A stretch of DNA of 64,000 nt, taken from positions 1 through 64,000 of the forward strand of contig NZ_CP053482.1 in the NCBI RefSeq assembly GCF_016772315.1, in the 5' to 3' direction. The DNA comes from Thiothrix subterranea. GTDB taxonomy: Bacteria > Pseudomonadota > Gammaproteobacteria > Thiotrichales > Thiotrichaceae. Below, one piece after another: positions 20,241 through 30,419 of this stretch (positions are counted from its first letter, which is position 1; the number at the start of each line of letters is the position of its first letter). The notes below the pieces were generated by a model. The model ran no database searches and was not told the origin of the DNA. It worked only from the letters and a program-made list of their open reading frames with translations. A program made the translations under genes and the position numbers.

Positions 20241-21588
20241 TACCTCGGTTTTCCGGCTGTCATTGGTGTACGCCTTGCTGTTTAGCGCCGTGGCAGCGGG
20301 CGGACTGGGCTACATTTACTGGATGGCAAAAGGACAAATGGAACAGCAAACCGATGCCCGCTTGCAGCTCGAAACCGATGCCCTGCTCAATTTATACCGC
20401 AGCCTTGCTGTCGAAGGTTTGACCGGCGCAATCACCATGCGCAACAGTGAAAACGGCTCACGTTATTTGATTTCGCGGCTGATTCACCGCAGCCAACAGG
20501 ATTTGACCCGCGACCTCAAATTTAATCAAGACACCCAACGTTCCAAACAGATTGTTGCGAGTTTACCGTTCAGTTTGATTACCGGCGAAAAACGCCATTC
20601 TGAGCCTGCGCGCATGATGCTGACACTGTTACCGGGGGGCTATCAACTCTTGGTGGTAACAGATCTTAAAGAACAACACACCCTGCAAGACCGTTTGCTG
20701 CAAACCGTTTTAGCCGCGATTGGTATTATTGTGGCATTAGCCTTGGCGGGCGGCATCTTCATGAGCCATAACGTGCAACGCCGTATTAATGCCGTCAGCC
20801 GCACCGCCAATGACATTATGAGTGGCGATTTGGCACGGCGGATGCCAGTTACGACGCGGAATGACGAATTCGACAGCCTCAGCCGCGTCCTCAACACCAT
20901 GCTGGCACGTATCGAACACCTGATGCAAAGTATGCGCGATGTCACCGACAACCTCGCACACGATTTACGCAACCCGCTCAATCGTTTGCGGAACCGTCTG
21001 GAAACCAGCCAATTTCAGCCATCCCAGCCCACCGATTACCCGCAATTGATCCAAGACACCATTGTCGAAGTTGACGAGCTGATTAAAACGTTCAACGCGC
21101 TGTTGAGCATTGCGCAAATCGAATCCAGCGCTCAACGCCAAGACTGGGTAGAAGTTGATCTAACGCTACTGATCGAAGAACTCGCCGACCTCTACACCGC
21201 CGTGGCAGAAGAGCAAGACCTCACCCTGAGTTATCACGCAGCCCCCGGCTTACAGATACACGGCAATCGCCAATTGTTAGCGCAAGCCATCACCAATTTA
21301 TTGGATAACGCGGTGAAATACACCCCAGCCGGTGGTGAAATCCACCTAGCCGCGACGCAACAGATGAGCAATATCACGATTACGGTAGCCGATAACGGGC
21401 CGGGCATTCCTGAAGCACAACGCGAACAAGTCTTCAAACGTTTCACCCGCTTGGATAATGCCCGCAGCACGCCCGGCAATGGGCTAGGGTTAAGTCTGGT
21501 GAAAGCCGTGGCAGAATTGCACAACGCCACCGTGCAATTGCACGACAATCACCCCGGCCTGAAAGCTAGTATCCTGATTTCTCGTTGA
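20221..21588 (+). CDS. Membrane sensor histidine kinase
   Basis: A 455-residue kinase with two membrane helices (about 12-34 and 162-182) around a periplasmic domain of roughly 125 residues. It continues with HAMP (about 183-235), a phospho-acceptor His247 in NLAHDLRNPLNRLR, and an HATPase domain with N-box LLDNAVKYTP, G1 DNGPGIPE and G2 GNGLGLSL. It forms a pair with the preceding response regulator. Domain order resembles EnvZ/CusS-type kinases; the stimulus is not evident. Confidence 0.93.
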   Translation: MTRNLLNTSVFRLSLVYALLFSAVAAGGLGYIYWMAKGQMEQQTDARLQLETDALLNLYRSLAVEGLTGAITMRNSENGSRYLISRLIHRSQQDLTRDLKFNQDTQRSKQIVASLPFSLITGEKRHSEPARMMLTLLPGGYQLLVVTDLKEQHTLQDRLLQTVLAAIGIIVALALAGGIFMSHNVQRRINAVSRTANDIMSGDLARRMPVTTRNDEFDSLSRVLNTMLARIEHLMQSMRDVTDNLAHDLRNPLNRLRNRLETSQFQPSQPTDYPQLIQDTIVEVDELIKTFNALLSIAQIESSAQRQDWVEVDLTLLIEELADLYTAVAEEQDLTLSYHAAPGLQIHGNRQLLAQAITNLLDNAVKYTPAGGEIHLAATQQMSNITITVADNGPGIPEAQREQVFKRFTRLDNARSTPGNGLGLSLVKAVAELHNATVQLHDNHPGLKASILISR

Positions 21589-22000
21589 TTGTCTCGACCG
21601 CTTTCTGACTAATCGCTTTGGCAGTATTAGCGGTAGCAAGGTTGATGGCTTGCACCAAATCACTAGCAGGAATCGCCATGCCGTTAATCATCATTTCCGT
21701 TGGGGTATTGGCGTATTCACCCATGGCATTGCGGTAATCCATATCCGGGCTGCTCAGGCCATAAATGCACACCGCTTGTGACAGCTCATTACTCGGCTGC
21801 CCTTCCAGCGCGAATTCCAAGGTGACTTGTAACTGCACGCCTTTTTGTTCAGTTTGCTGCTCACTGTGCCACACCACGCCCTTATCACCGGCTAACGCTA
21901 CCGTGACGGCTTTGCAGGTTTTAAGCGGGGAATCCAAATTATGCCCACCCGAACAAGCACTCAACATCCCGCTAATAGCGACAATCATCCATTTGCGCAT
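21566..22000 (-). CDS. Uncharacterised lipoprotein
   Basis: A 144-residue protein with a lipoprotein signal peptide; the lipobox LSAC places the lipidated cysteine at residue 16. The mature part has two further cysteines (LKTCKAV and AVCIYGL) and a C-terminal alanine-rich helix. I do not recognise the family. It is convergent with the sensor kinase gene and the ends overlap by 23 bases. Confidence 0.65.
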   Translation of the reverse strand: MRKWMIVAISGMLSACSGGHNLDSPLKTCKAVTVALAGDKGVVWHSEQQTEQKGVQLQVTLEFALEGQPSNELSQAVCIYGLSSPDMDYRNAMGEYANTPTEMMINGMAIPASDLVQAINLATANTAKAISQKAVETINEKSGY

Positions 22001-22101
22001 TGATTCACTCCTCCATTACACGACATCATGCCGGAAACCCGACAATGCGTTATTATGAGTGTTTCTGCATCCGTTGCGCCAGTTAACCAAGAGGAAATTT
22101 C

Positions 22102-22383
22102 ATGAAGTTGAGAATGGGCTTTATAATCAGCCTGATGGTAACACTCTACGCCTGTAGCAATACGCCAGTGCCCATGAACGTTACACCGCAAGCGGCACGT
22201 GCCGCCAACCCTGCATCACTCAATTGCCTGCAAAATCACGGCAAATTAGAAACACACCGCACCCCAGAAGGCGACAGAACCGATTGCTTACTACCCAGCG
22301 GTAAACGTTGCGACGAGTGGGAAATGTTCCGGGGCAATTGCCCAACCCGCACCGTTAATGCCAATGGCATTTTTAGCTTCTAA
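22102..22383 (+). CDS. DUF333 domain lipoprotein
   Basis: A 93-residue lipoprotein (lipobox LYAC, lipidated Cys18) with a C-terminal DUF333 motif: NPASLNCLQNHGKLE, CLLPSGKRCDEWEMFRGNC. The conserved cysteines at about residues 41, 63, 71 and 81 probably form disulfides. Proteins with this domain are small secreted or lipidated proteins without a proven function. GAGGA upstream supports the start. Confidence 0.85.
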   Translation: MKLRMGFIISLMVTLYACSNTPVPMNVTPQAARAANPASLNCLQNHGKLETHRTPEGDRTDCLLPSGKRCDEWEMFRGNCPTRTVNANGIFSF

Positions 22384-22464
22384 TCGGGAATTTAGCGCCA
22401 TAATCGGCATCTAAGTATCGCAAGCTGATAAAAACCTGAGAAGAACGCAACACAAGGCTACCTT

Positions 22465-24807
22465 ATGAACACAGGAATTAACTGGGCTAACACACTGCCG
22501 ACCCGCTGCATGGGTCTACTCATTACCCTGCTGGTGCTACTGGCGGGTTGCGGCAGTGGCACTGAAAGTGAGACTCCCGCTGACAATAACAATAACGGCA
22601 CGAATAATGCCGTTGCCAGCAGCGGGCGCTTAGTCTTGCTCGACCCCACCCGCAACAACGCCGAAACGCCCATTAGTGGTTTGCAATACCTCAATGCGGG
22701 CAATGTCAGTGGTGCGGATGGCGGTTTCAGCGCCCCCTCCAGCAACCTATCCTTGCACTTAGGCAGCACCACACAACTGCCCGTACTCGGCAAAACCCGC
22801 TTAACGCAACACGATATCGCAGCCGCCGTATGCAGTGGCAATGCCGATCTCAGCGCTTGCACTTACCACGCGCGTAAAAATCTGGAACGCTTTTTTCTCA
22901 GCCTCGACAGCGACCGTAACGCCAGCAACGGCATCCAACTGGGCGCAAACGCCAACAGCCTGAATTTGGCGTGGAACGTTTCGCTCGATCAATTTGAAAA
23001 CGTGTTGGCTCAACAACTCGCTATCTACGGGCAAACACCCGCCGCCTTGTTCCAACCGTCGTTAGGCATCAATAGCGAAGCACCGCAAGCCGAACAAAAC
23101 AGCATCTCGTCCCCCGTACCCTTTGCCGACATCTTCCGCGTTGCCCGCCCATTGCGTGAATATTCGTGTAAAGATGTCGCTTATGATGAAAACGGCTGGG
23201 CAACCACGCCACCCAGTGCCACTTGCATTATTCGCACCTTCTTGCTGGATAGTGCCGTGCAAGGCCAAGTTCCTAATGGACGTTACAGCGTGTTGTACGA
23301 AGGCACTGGCAAACTGGAATATTCCGGTTACGCCAAACTGGTGAACAGCACGCCGGGGCGCGATGAAATCGACGTAACCCTACCCGCCAAGTTGGATAGT
23401 GTTGCTACCAATAACCGTATCGGTGTAAGAATTACCAGCGGTACGGTCAAAAATATCCGCATTGTCATGCCCGGTGGCATTTGTGAAGGTCAGCCCTTCA
23501 CGCGCGTCGATGGCGCAGCAAATTGCCCTGCTGGGCAATACCGCAGCTTTGAAGACACCTTACGGGCTGATCGCAATGCGATTGTTTTCAACCCCAGTTA
23601 TTTGAATTTCCTCAAAAACTTCCGCGTGGTGCGCATGATGAACCTGATGGAAGCCAGCCCCAGCTACCTCACCTGTGCGCAAACCGAACCCGGCAAACCC
23701 AACAGTTTTATCCGCGATGCCGATGGCAATCTGATTTTCGACCAAACCTGTTTAGTGCAAGAATTCCGCTGGGAGCAGCGCAGCAAACTCGCGGATGCGG
23801 TCTGGGGCGCGTCCGGCAATATCGCGCGTCTGGAACGTTACGGGCGCGGCGTACCGATCGAAGTGCAAGTCGAACTCGCCAATCAATTAAACGCGCACCC
23901 GTGGTTCAATATTCCGCACAATGCCTCCGAAACGTACATCAGGGAATTTGCCCGCTACGTCGAAGCGCACCTCAACACCGGGTTAAAAGCCCATGTCGAA
24001 TACAGCAATGAAACTTGGAATGGCATTTTCTGGGCATATTACTACGTGCTTAAAAAGGGCGAAGATCTGAGCAGCCCAACCGATGAACGTGAATGGAACT
24101 GGCGTGGGGTTTATTACTATACCAAACAAGCCAGCAAAGTCTTTCAGATTTGGGAAGATGAATTTGGTGGCACGCAACGCCTCGTGCGTCTGTTAGGAAC
24201 ATACCAGAATGACGCCAACCGCACCGAACGCATGTTAGCCTACAGCGATACGCGCCAGTACGTCGATGCCATTGCCACCGGCGGCTATTTTTACGCATGT
24301 TGGCGCAATGACGATGCCAAATTGCCTGCCTGCAATGACAGCAGCAAAATCCCCAAACCGCTGGTGAATGCCACGTCTGTTGATGATATTTTTGCCGCGA
24401 TGGATAATATCAACGACCCGTTTGGGCTGGAAGGTCTTAAAAACCAATTCACCAAGCAAGCAGCAGTCGCACAAAAGTATGGCAAAGCTTTGTACGCTTA
24501 CGAAGGCGGGCAGCACCTAACGATTGGCGGTGAAATCGCCGCTGACCGTCGACAAAACATGGTTGACTTGCTCCACGCTGCCAACCGTGATCCGCGCATG
24601 GGCGAACGTTATCAACGCCTGTTAGAAATGTGGAAAGCAGCGGGTGGGCAAACGTTTATGCTGTTTAGCGTGCCACACACCTTCAGTCAATACGGCAGTT
24701 TCGGCATTAAAGAAAGTCTGAATCAACCGCGTAGCAGCGCTCCCAAGTACGATGCCGCCATGAAATTTCAGGAGAGTCAGGGGAAATGTTGGTGGAGCGG
24801 GTGTTAA
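22465..24807 (+). CDS. Large lipoprotein with a glycoside-hydrolase-like domain
   Basis: A 780-residue lipoprotein (lipobox LLAGC near residue 29, then a low-complexity linker). The C-terminal half (about 370-770) resembles secreted clan GH-A-type glycoside hydrolase proteins. It has VEYSNETWN near residue 512, with Asn-Glu at the usual acid/base position, and a later Glu in ALYAYEGGQHL near 678 that could be the nucleophile. The assignment rests on these motifs and overall order, not on a family match. The N-terminal half is unknown. It is preceded by two other lipoproteins and convergent with modC. Confidence 0.6.
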   Translation: MNTGINWANTLPTRCMGLLITLLVLLAGCGSGTESETPADNNNNGTNNAVASSGRLVLLDPTRNNAETPISGLQYLNAGNVSGADGGFSAPSSNLSLHLGSTTQLPVLGKTRLTQHDIAAAVCSGNADLSACTYHARKNLERFFLSLDSDRNASNGIQLGANANSLNLAWNVSLDQFENVLAQQLAIYGQTPAALFQPSLGINSEAPQAEQNSISSPVPFADIFRVARPLREYSCKDVAYDENGWATTPPSATCIIRTFLLDSAVQGQVPNGRYSVLYEGTGKLEYSGYAKLVNSTPGRDEIDVTLPAKLDSVATNNRIGVRITSGTVKNIRIVMPGGICEGQPFTRVDGAANCPAGQYRSFEDTLRADRNAIVFNPSYLNFLKNFRVVRMMNLMEASPSYLTCAQTEPGKPNSFIRDADGNLIFDQTCLVQEFRWEQRSKLADAVWGASGNIARLERYGRGVPIEVQVELANQLNAHPWFNIPHNASETYIREFARYVEAHLNTGLKAHVEYSNETWNGIFWAYYYVLKKGEDLSSPTDEREWNWRGVYYYTKQASKVFQIWEDEFGGTQRLVRLLGTYQNDANRTERMLAYSDTRQYVDAIATGGYFYACWRNDDAKLPACNDSSKIPKPLVNATSVDDIFAAMDNINDPFGLEGLKNQFTKQAAVAQKYGKALYAYEGGQHLTIGGEIAADRRQNMVDLLHAANRDPRMGERYQRLLEMWKAAGGQTFMLFSVPHTFSQYGSFGIKESLNQPRSSAPKYDAAMKFQESQGKCWWSGC

Positions 24808-24827
24808 TCGGCGGGTGCATCAGGCGC

Positions 24828-25919
24828 TCACACAATCGCGGTCGCCTTGATCTGCGCAAACACCGCCATCCCCACCTTCAACCCCAGTTGCACCGCTGAT
24901 TTCTGGGTAATGTGTGCCAGCAATGGCACACCGCCCATGTTCAAACGCACCATCACTTGCCCTGCCACGGGTTGCGCCATACCGGTAATACTCGCGGGCA
25001 ACACGTTGAGAATGCTGGTTTGCACCGGTTGTTGCAGCGTCAGACTGACATCGCGGGCATCAATGCGCAAGCGCAACGGCGTACCCACGGCGGTTGCCTG
25101 CTGGTAAGGCAAGCTGATCACGCCCCCCGCAAAACCGACGTGACTGAGGTGGAACTCCGGCTCATGATCCCATACCTTCACCTGCAACACGCTGGAGGCT
25201 TCTTTGCCTTGCGCCATCGGCGAATCCAGCCGCGTCAACACCTCCGCCAATGCGCCAGAAGCCACCACCTTGCCCGCTTCCAGCACCACCAGATGATCCG
25301 CAAGCTGGGTCACTTCCTGCGGTGAATGCGTCACGTACAGAATCGGAATATCGAGTTCGCGGTGCAAACGTTCCAGAAACGGCAGGATTTCCTGTTTGCG
25401 CTTGAGGTCGAGCGCGGCAAGCGGTTCATCCATCAGCAGCACTTGCGGCTTGAGGGCAAGGGCGCGGGCAATACCAACCCGCTGGCGTTCTCCACCGGAC
25501 AATTGCGCGGGGATTTTGTCCAGCAAATGCCCAATCCCCAACATATCCACGATCGCCGCCAGTTCGGCATCATTGGCGGATTGCGCGGCTCGTTTGCGCC
25601 CGTAATCCATATTCTTGCGTGCCGTCAAATGCGGGAACAGGCTGGCTTCCTGAAACACATACCCCAAGGGGCGTTGGTGCGTTGGCAAAAACACCCCCTT
25701 CGCGCTGTCTTGCCACACCTGCCCGCGCACTTGCAGGAAACCGCTGTCCGGGCGTTGCAACCCGGCAATGCAGCGCAATAAGGTGGTTTTGCCAGAGCCA
25801 GAATGCCCAAACAATGCGGTTACGCCCCGCCCCGGCAATTGCAAATCGGTTTCCAACTGAAAGCCACTAAAAGCCAGTTGGAAACGTGCATGTAAGTTGT
25901 CGTGCGGTGTATTGCTCAT
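24828..25919 (-). CDS. modC: Molybdate ABC transporter ATPase ModC
   Basis: A 363-residue ATPase: Walker A GHSGSGKT at 38-45, signature LSGGERQR near 135, Walker B VLLMDEP near 155, and a C-terminal Mop/TOBE molybdate-binding domain (about 295-360). This domain and position after modB identify ModC. The ATG at 25919 overlaps the modB stop (ATGA); an upstream open frame to 26006 was rejected. It energises molybdate import by ModB with ModA. Confidence 0.95.
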   Translation of the reverse strand: MSNTPHDNLHARFQLAFSGFQLETDLQLPGRGVTALFGHSGSGKTTLLRCIAGLQRPDSGFLQVRGQVWQDSAKGVFLPTHQRPLGYVFQEASLFPHLTARKNMDYGRKRAAQSANDAELAAIVDMLGIGHLLDKIPAQLSGGERQRVGIARALALKPQVLLMDEPLAALDLKRKQEILPFLERLHRELDIPILYVTHSPQEVTQLADHLVVLEAGKVVASGALAEVLTRLDSPMAQGKEASSVLQVKVWDHEPEFHLSHVGFAGGVISLPYQQATAVGTPLRLRIDARDVSLTLQQPVQTSILNVLPASITGMAQPVAGQVMVRLNMGGVPLLAHITQKSAVQLGLKVGMAVFAQIKATAIV

Positions 25920-26596
25920 ATTTTTGACATCCTGATCCCACGGTTGAGGGTATACATCAGCAACAACACGATGAAGGAAAACACCACCATGCCGCCCGCC
26001 AGCCAATGGGCTTGTGCGTATTCCATCGACTCCACATGGTCATAAATCTGCACCGACACCACGCGGGTTTTGTCGGGAATATTGCCGCCGATCATTAACA
26101 CCACACCGAATTCGCCCACGGTATGCGCAAATCCCAGAATGCAGGCGGTAAGAAAGCCGGGACGAGCCATCGGTAACGCCACACTGAAAAACGCATCCAG
26201 CGGTTTTGCCCGCAGTGTACTTGCCGCCTCCATCAAGCGCATATCCAGTGTTTCAAACGCATTCTGGATAGGCTGCACCACAAACGGCAGCGAATAGAAC
26301 ACCGAAGCTACCAGCAAACCCGTGAAGGTGAACGGCAATGTCCCCCAGCCCAAAGCACTGGTCAATTGCCCAATCGGACCTTTTGGCCCCATCGTGATCA
26401 GCAGGTAAAAACCCAGCACGGTGGGCGGCAATACAATCGGTAAAGCCACCACTGCGCTTAACGGGGCTTTCCACCAGCGGCGGGTACGTGCCAGATGCCA
26501 TGCCAACGGTGTGCCAATCAGCAACAGAATCAGGGTCGTGAGGCTGGCAAGTTTGAAGGTCAGCCAAACGGCTGACCAATCGCTGGGGGATAGCAT
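25916..26596 (-). CDS. modB: Molybdate ABC transporter permease ModB
   Basis: A 226-residue integral membrane protein with about five helices and the binding-protein-dependent permease EAA-type loop ([20 protein letters not shown]). It starts three bases after modA and overlaps modC by four bases, so modABC is one tightly coupled unit. Length and sequence ([17 protein letters not shown]) match ModB. Confidence 0.95.
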   Translation of the reverse strand: MLSPSDWSAVWLTFKLASLTTLILLLIGTPLAWHLARTRRWWKAPLSAVVALPIVLPPTVLGFYLLITMGPKGPIGQLTSALGWGTLPFTFTGLLVASVFYSLPFVVQPIQNAFETLDMRLMEAASTLRAKPLDAFFSVALPMARPGFLTACILGFAHTVGEFGVVLMIGGNIPDKTRVVSVQIYDHVESMEYAQAHWLAGGMVVFSFIVLLLMYTLNRGIRMSKI

Positions 26597-26599
26597 GGT

Positions 26600-27391
<792 letters not shown>

Positions 27392-27416
27392 CTAGTGAGG
27401 AAAAATCAGTTGGTTA

Positions 27417-28217
27417 TTAGTTGGACACAGCAAGGATAATGTGCGATGCCTTGATCAAAGCGCAGGCTTTGTCCCCGACTTTCAGTTCCATATCCTGCAC
27501 GCTGTCGTTGGTAATAATCGCGGTGACGGTTTTGCCACCGGGTAATTCAATGATGACCTCGGCATTGACCGCGCCTTCTTGCACGCTGACGATCGTGCCA
27601 CGCAAATTGTTGCGGGCACTGGTTTTGATCTTGCCGTCGTCCTTGGCGAGGATCACCCACGGGGCTTTGACCAGTGCGTAGGCTTGCACGCCGGGCGCAA
27701 GGCCAAGATGCTCAACACTGTTGTGGGTAATAACGGCAACGAGTTCGTCACCGCCGCCGATGTCGAGAATGACTTCGGAATTAATCGGCCCGTTGGTTAC
27801 TTTGGTGACAGTGCCGAGAAATTGGTTACGGCTGCTGGTTTGCATATCGAATCTCCTTATTAGTTGAAAATATTGCTCAAAATTGTCCGCCACCTGCCCC
27901 AGTTGCGAGAGGATGCGGGCGTGTTCCTTTTCCATGTGGCGGTAAACCATCACCATGCGCCGCCCGTAAGCGGTCAGGTTGGTTCCGCCGCCGTGTTGTC
28001 CACCCGCTTGCCGTTCGACCACGGGTTCTTCTGACAGGTTGTTGACCATCAGCACGGCTTCCCACGCGGCTTTGTAACTCATGCCCATCGCTTTGGAGGC
28101 GGCGGAAATTGAGCCAGTGACATCAATGCGTTCCAGTAATTCCAGATAGTCCCAGCGTCGCCCGTGGCGTAGTGGGGTTGCCATCAGTTGTTGCATTTGC
28201 ATGGTGATGGTTTTCAT
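27417..28217 (-). CDS. modE: Molybdate-responsive regulator ModE
   Basis: A 266-residue protein. The LysR-type winged helix spans about 15-110 (TGSISAASKAMGMSYKAAW). Two Mop domains follow (about 128-193 and 200-265, each starting TSxRNxxxGT), which bind molybdate. This is the full ModE layout, as in E. coli. The start at 28217 follows a strong GGAGG site. ModE represses molybdate uptake genes when molybdate is plentiful. Four ModE-like palindromes occur at 33.7-36.1 kb in the same cluster. Confidence 0.95.
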   Translation of the reverse strand: MKTITMQMQQLMATPLRHGRRWDYLELLERIDVTGSISAASKAMGMSYKAAWEAVLMVNNLSEEPVVERQAGGQHGGGTNLTAYGRRMVMVYRHMEKEHARILSQLGQVADNFEQYFQLIRRFDMQTSSRNQFLGTVTKVTNGPINSEVILDIGGGDELVAVITHNSVEHLGLAPGVQAYALVKAPWVILAKDDGKIKTSARNNLRGTIVSVQEGAVNAEVIIELPGGKTVTAIITNDSVQDMELKVGDKACALIKASHIILAVSN

Positions 28218-28225
28218 ACGGCCTC

Positions 28226-29071
28226 CTAGTTGATTTTCTGGATGTCTGCCTTGATGTCGGCGGGTTTGCCGAAATACAAGGATGAAGTCACCAGCATGTC
28301 CACGCCCGTGGCGGCGTAGGCTGCGGCGTTGTCCAGATGGATACCGCCCGCAATCGCCACTTTGACTTGTGGGCAAGCGGTTTTAATGGCAGCCGTTACA
28401 CGCCGGGTTTCTTCAATGTCCAATTTGTCCAGTTGAACCATGTCAACCCCTGCTTGAGCCAGTTTGAGGGCGGTATCGTGAGTGTGTGCTTCCACCACCA
28501 CCATTTTTTCGCCCAGACGCGCTTTCAGGGTGCTGACCTGAGACAGGAAAGTGTCGAAGTCCGCCATGAAGCGGATATGTTCATCAAACACCAGTACGGT
28601 TTCAGACAAGCCCAGTCGATGTGGCAGTGCACCACCACTGAGGACGGCTTTGAGTGTCATTTTCTTTGCCCAAGGGGTACTTTTGCGGGTCGTCACCACT
28701 GAAACGTGAGGCGCAACCTGCTGAACCCGTTCCACCATCTTGTGGGTGCGGGTGGCAATGCCGGAGGCGTATTCGAGCAGGTTAAGCGCAACCCGCCACG
28801 CTGCGTGGATGGCTTGGGCACTGCCTTGGGCTTCCATCACCACCGTACCCGCCGGAACAAGGTTGCCGGAGGGCAACATGCTGAGGGTAAACAAGCCGAG
28901 TTTCTGGAAGATGCGCAAGGCTTCTTCGGTGCAACAAATGACCGTTGGCTCGCGGGTGATATAACGGATGCTTCCCTTTGCTGCGCCAATGCCGGTGACG
29001 TGCGTGGTCAAATCCAGAAATGGCACGTCTTCGCGGATGAGGTGGTCTAGTTCGTCGTCACTGAAATACAT
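28226..29071 (-). CDS. modD: ModD, nicotinate-nucleotide-pyrophosphorylase-like protein
   Basis: A 281-residue protein of the quinolinate phosphoribosyltransferase fold, recognised by RKSTPWAKKMTLKAVLSGGALPHR in outline (TTRKSTPW, GGALPHRLGLSE), VDMVQLDK and VAIAGGIHLDNAAAYAATG. It matches ModD, a paralogue of NadC found only beside molybdate transport genes; its reaction is unproven. The start follows GGAGA. It lies nine bases before modE. A true NadC is unlikely given the context. Confidence 0.9.
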   Translation of the reverse strand: MYFSDDELDHLIREDVPFLDLTTHVTGIGAAKGSIRYITREPTVICCTEEALRIFQKLGLFTLSMLPSGNLVPAGTVVMEAQGSAQAIHAAWRVALNLLEYASGIATRTHKMVERVQQVAPHVSVVTTRKSTPWAKKMTLKAVLSGGALPHRLGLSETVLVFDEHIRFMADFDTFLSQVSTLKARLGEKMVVVEAHTHDTALKLAQAGVDMVQLDKLDIEETRRVTAAIKTACPQVKVAIAGGIHLDNAAAYAATGVDMLVTSSLYFGKPADIKADIQKIN

Positions 29072-29084
29072 ACTGTTGTCTCCG

Positions 29085-30419
29085 TTAAAGTGAACGCAGG
29101 AAAGCAAGCAGTGCCTCCCTGTCTTCAACCGTCATTGCCCACACCGCCTGCTGGCTGGCAGCCGCTTCCCCCCGATGCCACACAATGGCTTCCAGCAGGT
29201 TGCGTGCGCGTCCATCATGCAAGTAATGTACCTGATCGCCGACCGCTTCAGCCAAACCGATGCCCCATAAGGGCGGAGTGCGCCATTCATAGCCATTGGC
29301 GGCAAAATCAGGGCGTCCATCCGCCAACGGCTCGCCCATGTCATGCAGCAACAAATCGCTGTAAGGCTCGATAATGCGTTGGCTTAGCAGGTCAGGCTTG
29401 GCATTGGCAGCGGTGTAAAGCATCGGGCGATGGCAGGCGGCACACTGTGCCTGCTGGAACAATTGTTGCCCACGCTGCACCTGCGCGGTGTCGCGTTGCC
29501 GCCGTTCCGGGATAGCCAAGGTTTGGTGATAAAACGTGATGTCGTCGAGCTGTACCGCGCTCAATTCTGGGTTGCCGCCGTTAACCGTCCGGGCGCAGGC
29601 CGTTTCCGCCATGCTGCAATTTTCATGCGGGAATAGCGGCGAAGTGATCCCCAAGTCGCCGATGAAAGCCCCGGCTATTTGCTGGCGCAGGGTTGCCACA
29701 TTCGCTTTCAGGCCGAAACGCCCCAAGGCATTTTGCTGTACCGCCGCATCCCAGACCGTATTGGCTCGCCCGGAAATACCATCCTGATTCTTGTCATCCG
29801 GGTCAGCCCATTTCAGGATTTCGGCTTCAGGCACAGCTTCCAGCAAGCCCATCCCGACCAGTGCCGGACCAATGCGTGCCGAGGTCAACACCCCGTCAGG
29901 TGTACCGTAATGGGCTTCCCGCCACACCAGTGACGGCTTGCGCAAGGTCACGCCCGTGCCGCCATGCAGAAACAGGGGGATGTCCTGATACTTGACCGCT
30001 ATCCTTCCTTCGCCGGGGACGCCCGGAACACCCTGCTCATTCAGTTGTTCCCCGTAAGCCGGGTGGGGCAATGGCCCGCCATGTTCCCCCACACCCGGAA
30101 TGCTCAGGCGCACCAGCATGGAGCGCATTTCTTCACTTTCAGCATCCGGGGCGCGTCCACGCCCGTTACCGGGGTGGCAAGCAACGCAGGAAATGCGGTT
30201 ATACACGGGGCCAAGCCCATCAACCGCCTCATCGGTGGAAGGGGCAATCACCCACATCTGATCGAACAATCCGCGCCCACTAGCGAAGCGTTCCCGCTGG
30301 GCATCATCCAGTTCTTCCATCGCTTTGGACAGGGCGCGACGGCTGGTATCGCCAGTAGAAATCCCCGCCGCCGACACCAAAGCCGGAAGCAACAACACCA
30401 GCACTGCCAGCCGTTTCAT
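29085..30419 (-). CDS. Secreted di-heme c-type cytochrome (DUF1111, putative peroxidase-like)
   Basis: A 444-residue periplasmic protein with signal peptide (about 1-18) and two CXXCH haem sites: Cys78/Cys81/His82 (CVACH) and Cys325/Cys328/His329 (CAACH). The GLGPVYN region and C-terminal TPPLWGIGLAE match the di-heme oxidoreductase DUF1111 family. These often accompany metal-uptake genes and could change the redox state of a metal or its chelate. It overlaps the upstream binding-protein gene by four bases, so the two are coupled. Its electron partner is unknown. Confidence 0.88.
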   Translation of the reverse strand: MKRLAVLVLLLPALVSAAGISTGDTSRRALSKAMEELDDAQRERFASGRGLFDQMWVIAPSTDEAVDGLGPVYNRISCVACHPGNGRGRAPDAESEEMRSMLVRLSIPGVGEHGGPLPHPAYGEQLNEQGVPGVPGEGRIAVKYQDIPLFLHGGTGVTLRKPSLVWREAHYGTPDGVLTSARIGPALVGMGLLEAVPEAEILKWADPDDKNQDGISGRANTVWDAAVQQNALGRFGLKANVATLRQQIAGAFIGDLGITSPLFPHENCSMAETACARTVNGGNPELSAVQLDDITFYHQTLAIPERRQRDTAQVQRGQQLFQQAQCAACHRPMLYTAANAKPDLLSQRIIEPYSDLLLHDMGEPLADGRPDFAANGYEWRTPPLWGIGLAEAVGDQVHYLHDGRARNLLEAIVWHRGEAAASQQAVWAMTVEDREALLAFLRSL

